Shown: positions 35,936 through 44,684 of the stretch, in pieces
Position numbering within the stretch: position 1 is the first letter of the stretch
How the letters are laid out: the number at the start of each line of letters is the position of its first letter
Source of the DNA: Ignavibacteriota bacterium
Lineage (GTDB): Bacteria > Bacteroidota > Ignavibacteria > Ignavibacteriales > Ignavibacteriaceae
Direction: 5' to 3'
DNA length: 64,000 nt
NCBI GenBank assembly: GCA_013285405.1
Contig: CP053446.1
Span: 1,215,985-1,279,984 of the forward strand
Notes under the pieces: model-generated
The model's input: the letters and a program-made list of their open reading frames with translations, nothing else
Told to the model about the DNA's origin: nothing
Database searches by the model: none
Made by a program: the position numbers and the translations under genes

Positions 35936-37185
35936 CTAAAAAGTTCATCGGTATAGCAATCGTAAAAAAAATAATTTTAGCATTAATTATCTATGCTAAT
36001 CTAATTTGTGCTCAAAACTTCTTCCCTCTTAAAGTTGGAAATGCTTATCAGGTTATAGATGATTGGTACTGGAATGTTGGGCATTTTAGTGGTTCGGGAA
36101 CAGATTACCAGAATTTAATTGTACAATCGGATACTTTAATAAATGGTCTGCTCTTCTATAAATTCTCAAACAATTTTAATTATTATCCTCCCATTAATTA
36201 TGATTGTCTATTCAGATACGATTCTCTAAATCAAAAATTGTTTGTAAAGACCCCTTACAGCCCCATTATACGGCTAGCGGTTGATTTCAACACACCGTTG
36301 GATTCGCAATATATTTCCTACATTAACGGAGAACCGATAAATTTTATTTCGCAAGGTCTTTCTTACAAAATAGTAATGGGGGATACACAATTAGTTTATT
36401 CAATGAAACATCCACAAGAAGATAATATTCCATTATATAACTATGAGTTTTCTGCAAATATTGGTTTATCTAAGTTCAAAGAATATGCCGTAAACACGAA
36501 CTCACTCTTTTCACATGATCAGAATATTGTTGCAGCAATTATAGATTCATTATTTTACAATCAATTAATATTAAAGGTAGATTCTCTTTATCCGGTTGAA
36601 GATAGACCGGTTGATACATTTCCCTTTTTACTAACGGTTCCTTGCACTGCCAGCTATACTGAACTCATAGATTCATTTTACCTTGATGTTGAACACATAA
36701 GAGCAGATACTTTAGTTCAGACCAAAAAATACAACATCTCCAAGAGTAATCCACAAATCTCGTTCAATCTTTTCGGGATGCTCTCTGGAGATAAAATTAA
36801 ATTCAGAGCAACAATTACCGATACCTCCATATTTTATAATACTGCACATTATCCGGATGCGGGCTGGGTTGTAATGAATGTTCTTCCACCTATTCTGAAT
36901 GTTGAAGAAGAAAATTTATTATCATTCTATGAACTCGCTCAAAACTTTCCAAATCCCTTTAACCCAACAACGAAAATAAAATATCAACTACCAGAACCTG
37001 TATTTGTTACAATTAAAGTATATGATGTTCTAGGAAATGAAATAGAAACTCTTGTTAATGAAGAGAGGGATGCGGGAAGTTATAAAATTGATTTCAACGG
37101 TTTGGAGTTAACAAGTGGAATATATTACTATAGAATTACAGCCGGAAATTTTTCTCAGACTAAAAAAATGATTTTGTTAAAATGA
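35932..37185 (+). CDS. T9SS cargo protein, paralogue 2
   Basis: A 417-residue paralogue of the preceding protein along its whole length: NFFPLKVGNAYQVIDDW after a signal peptide, LYPVEDRPVDTFPFLLTVPCTA in the middle (the other has LYPIQDRPIDTFPFLLTVSYTA), and a near-identical sorting domain (NFPNPFNPTTKIKYQLP ... TSGIYYYRITAGNFSQ). Tandem duplication is the simplest explanation. Overlaps both neighbours by 4 bases (ATGA), so the three are translationally coupled. Confidence 0.87.
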   Translation: MTKKFIGIAIVKKIILALIIYANLICAQNFFPLKVGNAYQVIDDWYWNVGHFSGSGTDYQNLIVQSDTLINGLLFYKFSNNFNYYPPINYDCLFRYDSLNQKLFVKTPYSPIIRLAVDFNTPLDSQYISYINGEPINFISQGLSYKIVMGDTQLVYSMKHPQEDNIPLYNYEFSANIGLSKFKEYAVNTNSLFSHDQNIVAAIIDSLFYNQLILKVDSLYPVEDRPVDTFPFLLTVPCTASYTELIDSFYLDVEHIRADTLVQTKKYNISKSNPQISFNLFGMLSGDKIKFRATITDTSIFYNTAHYPDAGWVVMNVLPPILNVEEENLLSFYELAQNFPNPFNPTTKIKYQLPEPVFVTIKVYDVLGNEIETLVNEERDAGSYKIDFNGLELTSGIYYYRITAGNFSQTKKMILLK

Positions 37186-38411
37186 AAATTGTAATCATTA
37201 TCACAATACTCACTATCACATTAGTTGCACAACCAACTCCTAACCATTACAATTTTATGGCACAAAGAGATAGTTTGTATTATTTGCTTACAGACAATTC
37301 ACTTTTGAAATTCTATTCGCATGAAGCAAGCGGTGAATTCTTTCTGACAAAATATGTTGAAGGTAACTTTCCATCTTCTACCAAATACACATTAAATGGT
37401 GATTACTTCTTTCTTGCATATAATGATTCAATATTTTATTTCTTAAACAGATCAATAGATGAATTAAGTTTTGAAAACGTGTTTGCACCTGGCTTCGCTA
37501 TTTCATCACTTCACGGCTTTGGTCCATATTTTTTCATTCGATCTGGTAATACTTATCATCTTTATAAAATTGTAAGTGGACTTGTTGAATTGGTTGAAGA
37601 TTCATTATTTAATCATCCATCTCAGGAGCTTGTCTTTTTCGTATATCCATATGTTACGATCGCACAAACCGTTTATAAGTACATTGAAGGGTTTGATTTT
37701 TACTCTATAACACAAATCAGTATTGGAAATGGAAATACTGGTCTCACCGATAACACACTTATATCCTATAGATTCTGGGTAGAACCTTGGCCATCAATGG
37801 AGGAACATAGCGTACTTGAGAAAACAATTATTGAAGAACCGAATTTCCCCAATTTTACCTATAATGGATGGGGAAGTAATATTAGCCAATTGCATCAACC
37901 TTTTGGATGGGGAACTTTAATTGCAAAAAAGAATTTATATTTTATGATGTGGGTTGGTGTAATTACTACACATAATTCTCAACTTGCTTATCTACCCACT
38001 ACTCAAGAAAGAGCTACAATTTCAGACTATTATATTTTCTTATTAGGTAACGACTCGCTCAGATACTCTAAGTGGAATGCAGGTTCTACTTTTTATCCTT
38101 TCACCTGGGTAGACTATACTCCAGTTGAAAACAATGATGAACCTATGCTATCTTTTGAACTTTCTCAAAATTATCCCAATCCATTCAACCCATCGACAAA
38201 AATAAGATATGAGATTCCTGAAATGAGTTTTGTTACCATAAAAGTTTATGATGTGTTGGGAAAACAAATACTATCTCTTGTCAATGAGGAAAAGTCAGCA
38301 GGAAATTATGAAATTGAATTTAATGGTAAAGAATTGGCAAGTGGAATTTATTATTATAGAATTTCCGCAGGAAATTTTTCGCAAACTAAGAAAATGATTC
38401 TTTTGAAATAA
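37182..38411 (+). CDS. T9SS cargo protein, third in the run
   Basis: A 409-residue protein with a short signal peptide (MKIVIIITILTITLVAQ). The body is not similar to the two preceding proteins; it has repeated aromatic-rich strands (FYSHEASGEFFLTKYVEGNF) that suggest a beta-propeller-like fold, which is a guess. The sorting domain (LSQNYPNPFNPSTKIRYEIP ... LASGIYYYRISAGNFSQ, KKMILLK) is almost the same as theirs. This points to domain shuffling or gene conversion limited to the C-terminus. Confidence 0.83.
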   Translation: MKIVIIITILTITLVAQPTPNHYNFMAQRDSLYYLLTDNSLLKFYSHEASGEFFLTKYVEGNFPSSTKYTLNGDYFFLAYNDSIFYFLNRSIDELSFENVFAPGFAISSLHGFGPYFFIRSGNTYHLYKIVSGLVELVEDSLFNHPSQELVFFVYPYVTIAQTVYKYIEGFDFYSITQISIGNGNTGLTDNTLISYRFWVEPWPSMEEHSVLEKTIIEEPNFPNFTYNGWGSNISQLHQPFGWGTLIAKKNLYFMMWVGVITTHNSQLAYLPTTQERATISDYYIFLLGNDSLRYSKWNAGSTFYPFTWVDYTPVENNDEPMLSFELSQNYPNPFNPSTKIRYEIPEMSFVTIKVYDVLGKQILSLVNEEKSAGNYEIEFNGKELASGIYYYRISAGNFSQTKKMILLK

Positions 38412-38413
38412 CA

Positions 38414-38458
38414 CTAATCACTCGGTTTTTCTTTCATCGGGTAAAAATTTAAGAAATC
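38414..38458 (-). pseudogene. Displaced 3' end of the ATP-grasp gene
   Basis: On the minus strand this reads DFLNFYPMKEKPSD and stop. The intact ATP-grasp protein ends KDFFASAPMKEKPSD. The 27 bases at 38411-38437 are identical to 39610-39636; the next Pro codon differs synonymously and the residues before it diverge but still align. It starts 2 bases after the stop of the desaturase gene, so the desaturase sits exactly between intact and displaced tails. Confidence 0.9.
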
Positions 38459-38460
38459 AT

Positions 38461-39396
38461 CTATGATCCGGCACTTACGGATTCAATTTCCTTTTCTTCA
38501 ACAATTTTTTTTCCGGTGTTCAAATCTTTTTCTTTACTGATTCTTTCCAGTCTCATTGAGTCTGTTTTGAATTTTGGGATAACAAGAGACAAAAAATAAC
38601 TTCTGAATATATACCACCAGAAACTTCTTTCTAGCAAAATTGGATTTATGTTGTGTGCAATTTCATTGTGGGCTTGAGGAGCTTTTTTCCAATGAAGTCC
38701 TGCTTTCTGATGATGAATAGTGTGATAGCCATTATTGAAAAGAAGAAAATTAAGGAACCCGGTAAAGTTTCTTGAATGATTCCACTCGGATTCTTCATCG
38801 GCGTGAACGTGCTGAACGTAATTAAATATCAAAACGCTAAATAGAGAAACTTGCTGGGGTATGATTACAAATAGTAATGCTTTCTCCCAATCAATTATAA
38901 ATGCTGCAGCTATCCACAAAACAAGCACAACATACTGTGAAATACTTATCCAGAATTTCTCCCTGTTGTTTGCTTTCATTTCTTTCAGATAAACCATTAT
39001 TGCTTTTTGCTGATAGTAGCCGCTAATTGTCGGATATGAAATGAGAGTAAGTAAATTATTTCTTTCACTTATCCGATAAGTAATTGAGTCATCGCCTGCC
39101 CGATTGTTAAAGCGATGATGGTTTTTATTATGTGTTGGTATCCACGCAAATATCGGGAAACCATAAAATACGGTAAGCCACCAGTCAGTAAACACATTCA
39201 TCCCCTTTGATTTCCACATTGGTAAGTGGTTATGGTTATGAGTCATTACAGCCACAGTTACTGACATAAATAAAAACCATGTATAGATAAAAGTATTAGT
39301 TCCTAGCCAGAGCCATTGACTAATAAATAATGATGAGGTGATAAAAATATAAACCAGACTCTTTATGTCGGCAATTTCTTTTAGTTTTAAACTCAT
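38461..39396 (-). CDS. Membrane fatty acid desaturase
   Basis: A 311-residue di-iron membrane desaturase with about four to five TM helices and three histidine boxes: THNHNHLP (~50), HNKNHHRF (~90) and HTIHHQKAGLHW (~220). It inserts a double bond in acyl chains or acts on a related lipid. Charged C-terminal tail. Its stop codon lies 2 bases from a displaced copy of the neighbouring ATP-grasp gene tail, so it was probably inserted as cargo behind that gene. Confidence 0.9.
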   Translation of the reverse strand: MSLKLKEIADIKSLVYIFITSSLFISQWLWLGTNTFIYTWFLFMSVTVAVMTHNHNHLPMWKSKGMNVFTDWWLTVFYGFPIFAWIPTHNKNHHRFNNRAGDDSITYRISERNNLLTLISYPTISGYYQQKAIMVYLKEMKANNREKFWISISQYVVLVLWIAAAFIIDWEKALLFVIIPQQVSLFSVLIFNYVQHVHADEESEWNHSRNFTGFLNFLLFNNGYHTIHHQKAGLHWKKAPQAHNEIAHNINPILLERSFWWYIFRSYFLSLVIPKFKTDSMRLERISKEKDLNTGKKIVEEKEIESVSAGS

Positions 39397-39423
39397 TTTT
39401 CAACCTCATCTTTAAAAAATAAT

Positions 39424-39600
39424 TTATTCGGTTTCATTCTTTGTCTTAATTAGTAATACAACATTTAGACCACGTTTTAGGTTTCTTTCCCATTTGCTGT
39501 GGCTTTGCAATGACGGGATGAGTTTAATTTTCACAGTTGTAAAATCCAAACTGTTTACTTGACAATCAGGAAGTTTTACCATTTCTGCGAAAGAGCTCAT
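39424..39600 (-). CDS. Possible small protein between ATP-grasp and desaturase genes
   Basis: A 58-residue open frame starting MSSFAEMVKLPDCQVNSLDF and ending NETE. No recognisable family and no clear ribosome site. It lies on the same strand as its neighbours within the inserted segment. It may be chance. Confidence 0.25.
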   Translation of the reverse strand: MSSFAEMVKLPDCQVNSLDFTTVKIKLIPSLQSHSKWERNLKRGLNVVLLIKTKNETE

Positions 39601-39612
39601 TAATAATTTACA

Positions 39613-40827
39613 CTAATCACTCGGTTTTTCTTTCATTGGAGCACTAGCAAAAAAATCTTTATAAAATCTCTCCGTGTATTTCCCGAGCATTTCTTCAACA
39701 ACTTTGTGGTGCTTTGAACGGATTACAAATCCGGCGTGGTATGATTTATCCAATCTCCATACAATTTCAGGATCGTTGTAAGATGAAAGATCGGGCCACT
39801 CCTGTTTTGATAATGAAGTTATAATTCCTGCATAGTCATTTTTAACTTCGGGATATTTGTATTCTGATTCGCCCCTGAGAATTTCTATTTTCGCCCATTC
39901 ACGCCATAAATTAATTCCGGATGCCGCAAGCACGAGCTCAGAAAGATTTGCTCCGCCAACACGAGCAGAAGTTTCAAGAAAATAAATTTTTCCATCTTTA
40001 TCGGATTCAATAAACTCTGTGTGGGAAACTCCGCGCAGCATTCCAAGAGCTTTCATTAATTTTTCATTCAGTTCAAGAAGCTGCTGCTCTTTTTTACTTC
40101 CTCGTTCAACTGTCCTGCTTGTAAAAACTCTTCCTTCGTGTGCAACTTCAAATGGCGGTTTCCCGTACTGGCTTGCAATTGCAAATCGTACTTCGTGCTC
40201 ATAAATAATTGAATCAACGTGATAAATATTTCCAGGGATAAATCTTTCCATCAAGAAAAACGATTGTTCGTCGCCAAGATGATTTATACGATTCCACATT
40301 TCTTCTTTGCTGTTAACTTTTTTCAATCCGTGTGCGCCGGCAAGCATTCTTGGTTTAATCATATACGGATACGGAACTTTTTCAGCAAATTCATTAATAT
40401 CATTGTGATTAAGAACGTGAATGAATTCAGGGACAGGGATTCCCATTTCCTTTGCTCTCATTCTCATTGCAAGTTTATCACGAAAGTAACGTGCGGTTGT
40501 GTCACCCATCCCTGGAACGCGTAAATGTTCTCTTAACGCTGCAGCTTTCTCAACATCAAAATCATCGAGGGCAACAATCCTGTCAATCTTTTCGTTCCTT
40601 GCAACAAAGCTTACTCCGTAAATAACATCGCGCATATTCCATTCTTTGTTTTTATCCGGCATATAAAAAATTTCATCGATTGATTCTTTAGGCCATGGAG
40701 CCGTTTCAAGACTTTTTGATGTAAGTAATAAAACACGACAGCCTTGATCCTTACACTCACGCATAAAGTCAAATCCTTTTTCATAAGAAGAAACGCAAAG
40801 CACGGTGTTGGGTTTAGCGGAGTTCAT
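39613..40827 (-). CDS. ATP-grasp family carboxylate-amine/thiol ligase-like protein
   Basis: A 404-residue ATP-grasp protein. A Rossmann-like start (NTVLCVSSYEKGFDFMRECKDQGCRVLLLT) precedes the ATP-grasp core (FRDKLAMRMRAKEMGIPVPEF, PYMIKPRMLAGAHGLKKV, FIPGNIYHVDSIIY, FLETSARVGGANLSELV). The substrate is unknown; the family joins acids to amines with ATP. I prefer the ATG at 40827 (MNSAKPNTV). An in-frame TTG at 40869 adds 14 residues that do not look like part of the fold. The final codons (MKEKPSD) are duplicated beyond the desaturase gene. Confidence 0.87.
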   Translation of the reverse strand: MNSAKPNTVLCVSSYEKGFDFMRECKDQGCRVLLLTSKSLETAPWPKESIDEIFYMPDKNKEWNMRDVIYGVSFVARNEKIDRIVALDDFDVEKAAALREHLRVPGMGDTTARYFRDKLAMRMRAKEMGIPVPEFIHVLNHNDINEFAEKVPYPYMIKPRMLAGAHGLKKVNSKEEMWNRINHLGDEQSFFLMERFIPGNIYHVDSIIYEHEVRFAIASQYGKPPFEVAHEGRVFTSRTVERGSKKEQQLLELNEKLMKALGMLRGVSHTEFIESDKDGKIYFLETSARVGGANLSELVLAASGINLWREWAKIEILRGESEYKYPEVKNDYAGIITSLSKQEWPDLSSYNDPEIVWRLDKSYHAGFVIRSKHHKVVEEMLGKYTERFYKDFFASAPMKEKPSD

Positions 40828-40884
40828 ATCTTTTGCTCTTAGTGTATTGTGTATAATAATGTGTGGCAATTTTAAGTTATATGG

Positions 40885-40899
40885 AAGAAAGAAGCAAGT
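40885..40899 (+). repeat. 15-bp direct repeat flanking a T9SS gene, left copy
   Basis: AAGAAAGAAGCAAGT occurs here and at 42733-42747, on either side of the T9SS cargo gene and its terminator. Purine-rich, so chance is not excluded. Confidence 0.5.
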
Positions 40900-40913
40900 A
40901 AGTAAAAATAAAA

Positions 40914-40936
40914 AAGGCTCCGGTCAGGGAGCCTTT
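40914..40936 (-). terminator. Intrinsic terminator after the T9SS cargo gene
   Basis: On the minus strand AAAGGCTCC and GGAGCCTTT form a 9-bp stem with a 5-base loop, followed by T6ATT. It begins 9 bases after the stop codon at 40946. Confidence 0.88.
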
Positions 40937-40945
40937 GCGTTTATA

Positions 40946-42673
40946 TTACTTTAATAGCAGCATCTTCCGGACTTCAGATTTTTCTCCAGCCTGAAGCTTA
41001 TAAAAATATGTTCCGCTTGCAAGCTTCGATGCATCGAATTCAATTGAATATGAACCGGCAGACTTTTCTTCATTAACGAGTGTGGCTACTTCATTTCCCA
41101 TAACATCATATACTTTAAGATTAACAAGTTCATTGGCGGGAATGTTGAAAGTAAATGTTGTTGATGGATTAAAGGGATTTGGATAGTTCTGCATTAATGC
41201 AAATTCCTTCGGTGAAGTAATTCCTACTTCAACTATTGAAGAGTATTCAAACGTACCGTTATAATCGATTTGCTTGAGACGATAGTAAAATTTTCCTTCG
41301 CCGGGGGAAGTGTCTGTAAAGCTGTAGCTTCTCCTCTCCGTAGTAGTTCCAGAGCCCGGGATAAATCCTATCTGTTCATAAAATTTATTATCGACACTCC
41401 TTTCAACGGCAAATCCTGAGTTGTTAGTTTCAGTGGCTGTTGTCCAGTTTAGAATAATATTATTATCAATCAGATTCGCTGTGAAAGAAGTAAGTTCAAC
41501 GGGAATGGTTGAATAATCAACATACGAAATGTATTGAAGGTTTGTAGAAGAATAAATTGTTTGTATCAAATTTCCCGTGGTTCCATCTATTTCGTGTAAT
41601 CCGCTGCTATTTGTTACCAGATAATTTCCGCTTGGTAACTGATAAACACCTCTTAGACCTGATACCTGCGTAAAGAAGTTTAGCTGAGTTCCGTTAGAAT
41701 CGTAAATTCCTAATCCTGACGGAGTGGAGAAAACTGCAAGAGCGAGGTTGCCATTCTGCAGTTCAATAATCTGCTGTGGAAAATTTACACCCGTTATCAG
41801 GTTGTTAAGATAATTTCCATTCAGATCATACCTGTGTGCAGCATCACTGCTTGAACCCGTAACCAATACATCGTTCATCCTGAAAAGAATAGCAAATGGA
41901 CTGTTTAATCCACCAGCACCAATTGCTATAAAATTACCCAGATAATTACCACTGTTATCAAATTCGGGAACACCATTCTGATTACCGCCGCTTCCAACTG
42001 TCACGACCAGATTCCCATTTGGTCTGTAAGCATGACCACGAATATTATCCAGTATTGTATTATTAACACCTCCAGCAGGAGCATAAATACCGATGTAATT
42101 ACCCGATGTATCAAACTTCTGAACAAGATCAGTTATTTGATCTGAAACACTGATGAATCCTGCAGGATTAAGCAGTGCATGTTTTGGAGAAGCAAGATTG
42201 CCCGGGTTTGATGGAATATAATTCGCATTGACAAGACTACCGGTTACTGGATCAAATGATAATACGTTATCATTCGTCCAGTCAGGAATTAATAAAAGTT
42301 TCGTATCCGAATCACCATTTTCTACAGTTTCGTTCAGAGATTTTCCCCAATTAATTTCTGCATTTGAAAGATCATATCTGTCTTTTACCTGGCTGTATGT
42401 CAGAACTTCTCCATCTAAAAAGGGGTGAGAAAAATTTTTAATAACACTATAAAGTATAACACCGTTTTCCACCTTCAATACATCTATCAAAATGCCCTCT
42501 GGTAGTTTTACACTAACAGGAAGCTGCTGTTTAACAGCGGTTTGTTTTGCTTCGTAATAGATGGATGGATTTAGCTCTTTCTGTATCAACAAATTCTCGA
42601 AGTAGTTCTCCTGAGAAAAGATTGAAGTAAACAGGAAGAAAGAACTTAAACAAATAAGTAAGATTTTCTTCAT
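40946..42673 (-). CDS. T9SS cargo protein with NHL-type beta-propeller
   Basis: A 575-residue secreted protein. The ATG at 42673 is chosen because AGGAG lies 6 bases before it and a signal peptide follows directly (KKILLICLSSFFLFTSIFSQ); an in-frame start 24 residues upstream is not supported. The central ~300 residues contain repeated FDTSGNYIGIYAP / FDNSGNYLGNF / YDLNGNYLNN units typical of NHL or six-bladed propellers. A fibronectin-like segment (VELTSFTANLIDNNIILNWT) and a type A sorting domain (LMQNYPNPFNPSTTFTFNIP ... KMLLLK) follow. Confidence 0.9.
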   Translation of the reverse strand: MKKILLICLSSFFLFTSIFSQENYFENLLIQKELNPSIYYEAKQTAVKQQLPVSVKLPEGILIDVLKVENGVILYSVIKNFSHPFLDGEVLTYSQVKDRYDLSNAEINWGKSLNETVENGDSDTKLLLIPDWTNDNVLSFDPVTGSLVNANYIPSNPGNLASPKHALLNPAGFISVSDQITDLVQKFDTSGNYIGIYAPAGGVNNTILDNIRGHAYRPNGNLVVTVGSGGNQNGVPEFDNSGNYLGNFIAIGAGGLNSPFAILFRMNDVLVTGSSSDAAHRYDLNGNYLNNLITGVNFPQQIIELQNGNLALAVFSTPSGLGIYDSNGTQLNFFTQVSGLRGVYQLPSGNYLVTNSSGLHEIDGTTGNLIQTIYSSTNLQYISYVDYSTIPVELTSFTANLIDNNIILNWTTATETNNSGFAVERSVDNKFYEQIGFIPGSGTTTERRSYSFTDTSPGEGKFYYRLKQIDYNGTFEYSSIVEVGITSPKEFALMQNYPNPFNPSTTFTFNIPANELVNLKVYDVMGNEVATLVNEEKSAGSYSIEFDASKLASGTYFYKLQAGEKSEVRKMLLLK

Positions 42674-42732
42674 GTGAGGCTCCTTTATAAATGAATAGAA
42701 GTAATTCTCTTTTGTAAGTTTAGCTTTTATAA

Positions 42733-42747
42733 AAGAAAGAAGCAAGT
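42733..42747 (+). repeat. 15-bp direct repeat flanking a T9SS gene, right copy
   Basis: Second copy of AAGAAAGAAGCAAGT (first at 40885-40899). Lies in the divergent region before hemG. Confidence 0.5.
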
Positions 42748-42849
42748 GGACTTTGTAATTTTATTTTCCGTTAACGTATTGAATATTTTTTACAACTTAA
42801 TAATTTATTCCATTTTGTTAAATTTGTTCCCAATAAATCATAAACTTTT

Positions 42850-44235
42850 ATGCCTTCTAACAAAAAAATAGTTATAATCGGTGCCGGCATTTCGGGTTTA
42901 ACAACCGCTTATCTTCTTTTTAAAGAGGGTTACGACGTAATTGTTCTCGAGCAAAAAGATAAAGTCGGCGGTTCAATTGAAACTGTTTCTGCCGATGGTT
43001 TTCTATTTGACAGAGGACCGAACAGTGGATTGGAAACTACTCCGCTAATTCAGCAGCTTGTAAAAGATTTAAATCTTGAAGACCAATTTGTATATGCCAA
43101 TCGTGAAGGAAATAAAAGATACATTTTACGCAATGGACAACTTCACGCACTTCCAATGTCACCTCCGGCATTTTTCAAAACAGAATTATTTTCAGGAAAA
43201 GCAAAGCTAAGATTGTTTGCCGAGCCTTTCATCGGAAGATCAAAAGATGGTTATTATCAAAGTATTGCTGAATTTGTTACCCGAAGACTTGGCAAAGAGT
43301 TTTTAGATTATGCAATCAATCCTTTTGTCGCCGGAGTGTATGCGGGAAGACCGGAAGATTTAAGTGTGAAATCTGCGTTCCCAAAACTTTATGCTCTTGA
43401 AGAAGAATACGGCGGATTAATTATGGGCACTATAAAAAGCATTCGTAAAAGAAAAAAAAGCAAAGAAGTTTCCAAGCAAAGTGCAAAAATGTTTTCATTT
43501 AAAGATGGAATGAAAGTTCTTCCCGAAGCAATTGCAGAAACACTTGGTAATCGGATTAGCACTGGTGTGGAAGTTACTTCTGTCCGAATTACCGCAGAAG
43601 GAAATTACGGGGTTACTTTCAGAGATGATAATCAGAATTTAACTTTGCTTGCAGATGTAGTTCTTTCAACCGTTCCCGCTTATAAAGCTTCTGAACTATT
43701 TGGACATTTTGATGAAAATTTATCTAAGCATCTGAATCAAATTTATTATCCGCCTGTTCTAGTCCTTTATCTTGTTTATGAGAAAAAAAATATTGGTCAA
43801 CCGCTTGATGGTTTCGGGTTTTTAATTCCTGAGAAAGAGGAAAAATCTTTTCTGGGTGCAATATGGAGTTCGGTAATCTTTCCAAATCGTTCCGATGAAA
43901 CCAAAGCAGCTTTTACTTTATTTATTGGCGGCTCACGTGATGCTGGTTTTGTGGACGACGTTGAGCAAATGGTAATGGACCGTGCAAGAAGAGAATTTGA
44001 AATTATAATGAAAATAAGTGCCGAACCGGTTCTGGCAGCTAAAAGATTCTGGTCAAAAGCAATTCCTCAATACAATCTTGGTTATGTTGAACACGAAAAT
44101 TTCTTTGATCATTTTGAAAAGAACAACAAAGGAATTATGCTTGGCGGGAATTACCGCGGAGGGATTTCGATTGGAGATTGTATAAAGAATTCAGAATTAA
44201 TAGCTAACAAGATTAAAAAGCTTTTGAATGTATAA
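42850..44235 (+). CDS. hemG: Protoporphyrinogen oxidase, FAD type (HemG/HemY)
   Basis: A 461-residue flavoprotein that oxidises protoporphyrinogen IX to protoporphyrin IX. The dinucleotide-binding motif IIGAGISGLTTAYLL opens the protein, followed by VLEQKDKVGGSIET and FDRGPNSGLETTP, all typical of this oxidase family; the C-terminal GNYRGGISIGDCI closes the FAD site. It normally uses oxygen, in contrast to the anaerobic HemN in the same cluster. Confidence 0.94.
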   Translation: MPSNKKIVIIGAGISGLTTAYLLFKEGYDVIVLEQKDKVGGSIETVSADGFLFDRGPNSGLETTPLIQQLVKDLNLEDQFVYANREGNKRYILRNGQLHALPMSPPAFFKTELFSGKAKLRLFAEPFIGRSKDGYYQSIAEFVTRRLGKEFLDYAINPFVAGVYAGRPEDLSVKSAFPKLYALEEEYGGLIMGTIKSIRKRKKSKEVSKQSAKMFSFKDGMKVLPEAIAETLGNRISTGVEVTSVRITAEGNYGVTFRDDNQNLTLLADVVLSTVPAYKASELFGHFDENLSKHLNQIYYPPVLVLYLVYEKKNIGQPLDGFGFLIPEKEEKSFLGAIWSSVIFPNRSDETKAAFTLFIGGSRDAGFVDDVEQMVMDRARREFEIIMKISAEPVLAAKRFWSKAIPQYNLGYVEHENFFDHFEKNNKGIMLGGNYRGGISIGDCIKNSELIANKIKKLLNV

Positions 44236-44257
44236 TTTATAATGTAGAATGTAGAAT
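44228..44257. repeat. Left inverted repeat flanking the four-helix-bundle gene
   Basis: AT-rich words GAATGTATAAT, TTATAATGTAGAAT. It matches the inverse of 44641-44676 in two blocks (11 identical bases, and 16 of 17). Such terminal repeats commonly flank genes of this family. Confidence 0.65.
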
Positions 44258-44258
44258 T

Positions 44259-44638
44259 ATGTTTGTATTCGAAAAATCCGTTAAGTATGGAAATGCGGTA
44301 TTAGAAAAGAGTTTTAATTTTTCAATTCGAATTGTGAAATTGATGAGTAATTGATTAATAAAAATCGGAATGTTGAACCATTATTAAAACAATTATTGAG
44401 ATCCGGAACTTCAATTGGCGCTAATATTACAGAAGCACAAAACGCATACACTAAAAAAGACTTTATAAATAAACTTGGTATTTCTTTAAAAGAAGCACGC
44501 GAATCAGAATATTGGATTAGACCTTTAATTACAACAAATTATTTAGATAAAAATGAATCAGATAGTATTCAAAAAGATTGCGAAGAATTAATTAAACTAT
44601 TAACTACGATTATAAAAAGCTCAAAAAAAAATATTTAA
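44259..44638 (+). pseudogene. Four-helix-bundle (23S rRNA IVP-like) protein with a frameshift
   Basis: Frame 1 (44259-44354) encodes MFVFEKSVKYGNAVLEKSFN, then FSIRIVKLMSN and stop. A second frame (from 44351, TTG) continues LINKNRNVEPLLKQLLRSGTS and IGANITEAQNA to 44638. Together they make the normal ~125 residues of the family; separately each lacks half. A single-base indel near 44345-44355 explains this. The break is either real inactivation or a sequencing error. AT-rich inverted repeats flank it, as is usual for these mobile-looking genes. It separates hemG from hemB. Confidence 0.85.
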
Positions 44639-44640
44639 TC

Positions 44641-44676
44641 AATTATACATTATAAATTCCACATTATACATTCCGG
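44641..44676. repeat. Right inverted repeat flanking the four-helix-bundle gene
   Basis: Inverse of the left repeat at 44228-44257, built from ATTATACATTATAAATTCC-like words. It ends 8 bases before the hemB start. Confidence 0.65.
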
Positions 44677-44684
44677 AGAAGAAA

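Noticed and set aside
42674-42745. Earlier start for the T9SS propeller protein
   Set aside because: It would bury the signal peptide; AGGAG sits directly before the later ATG.
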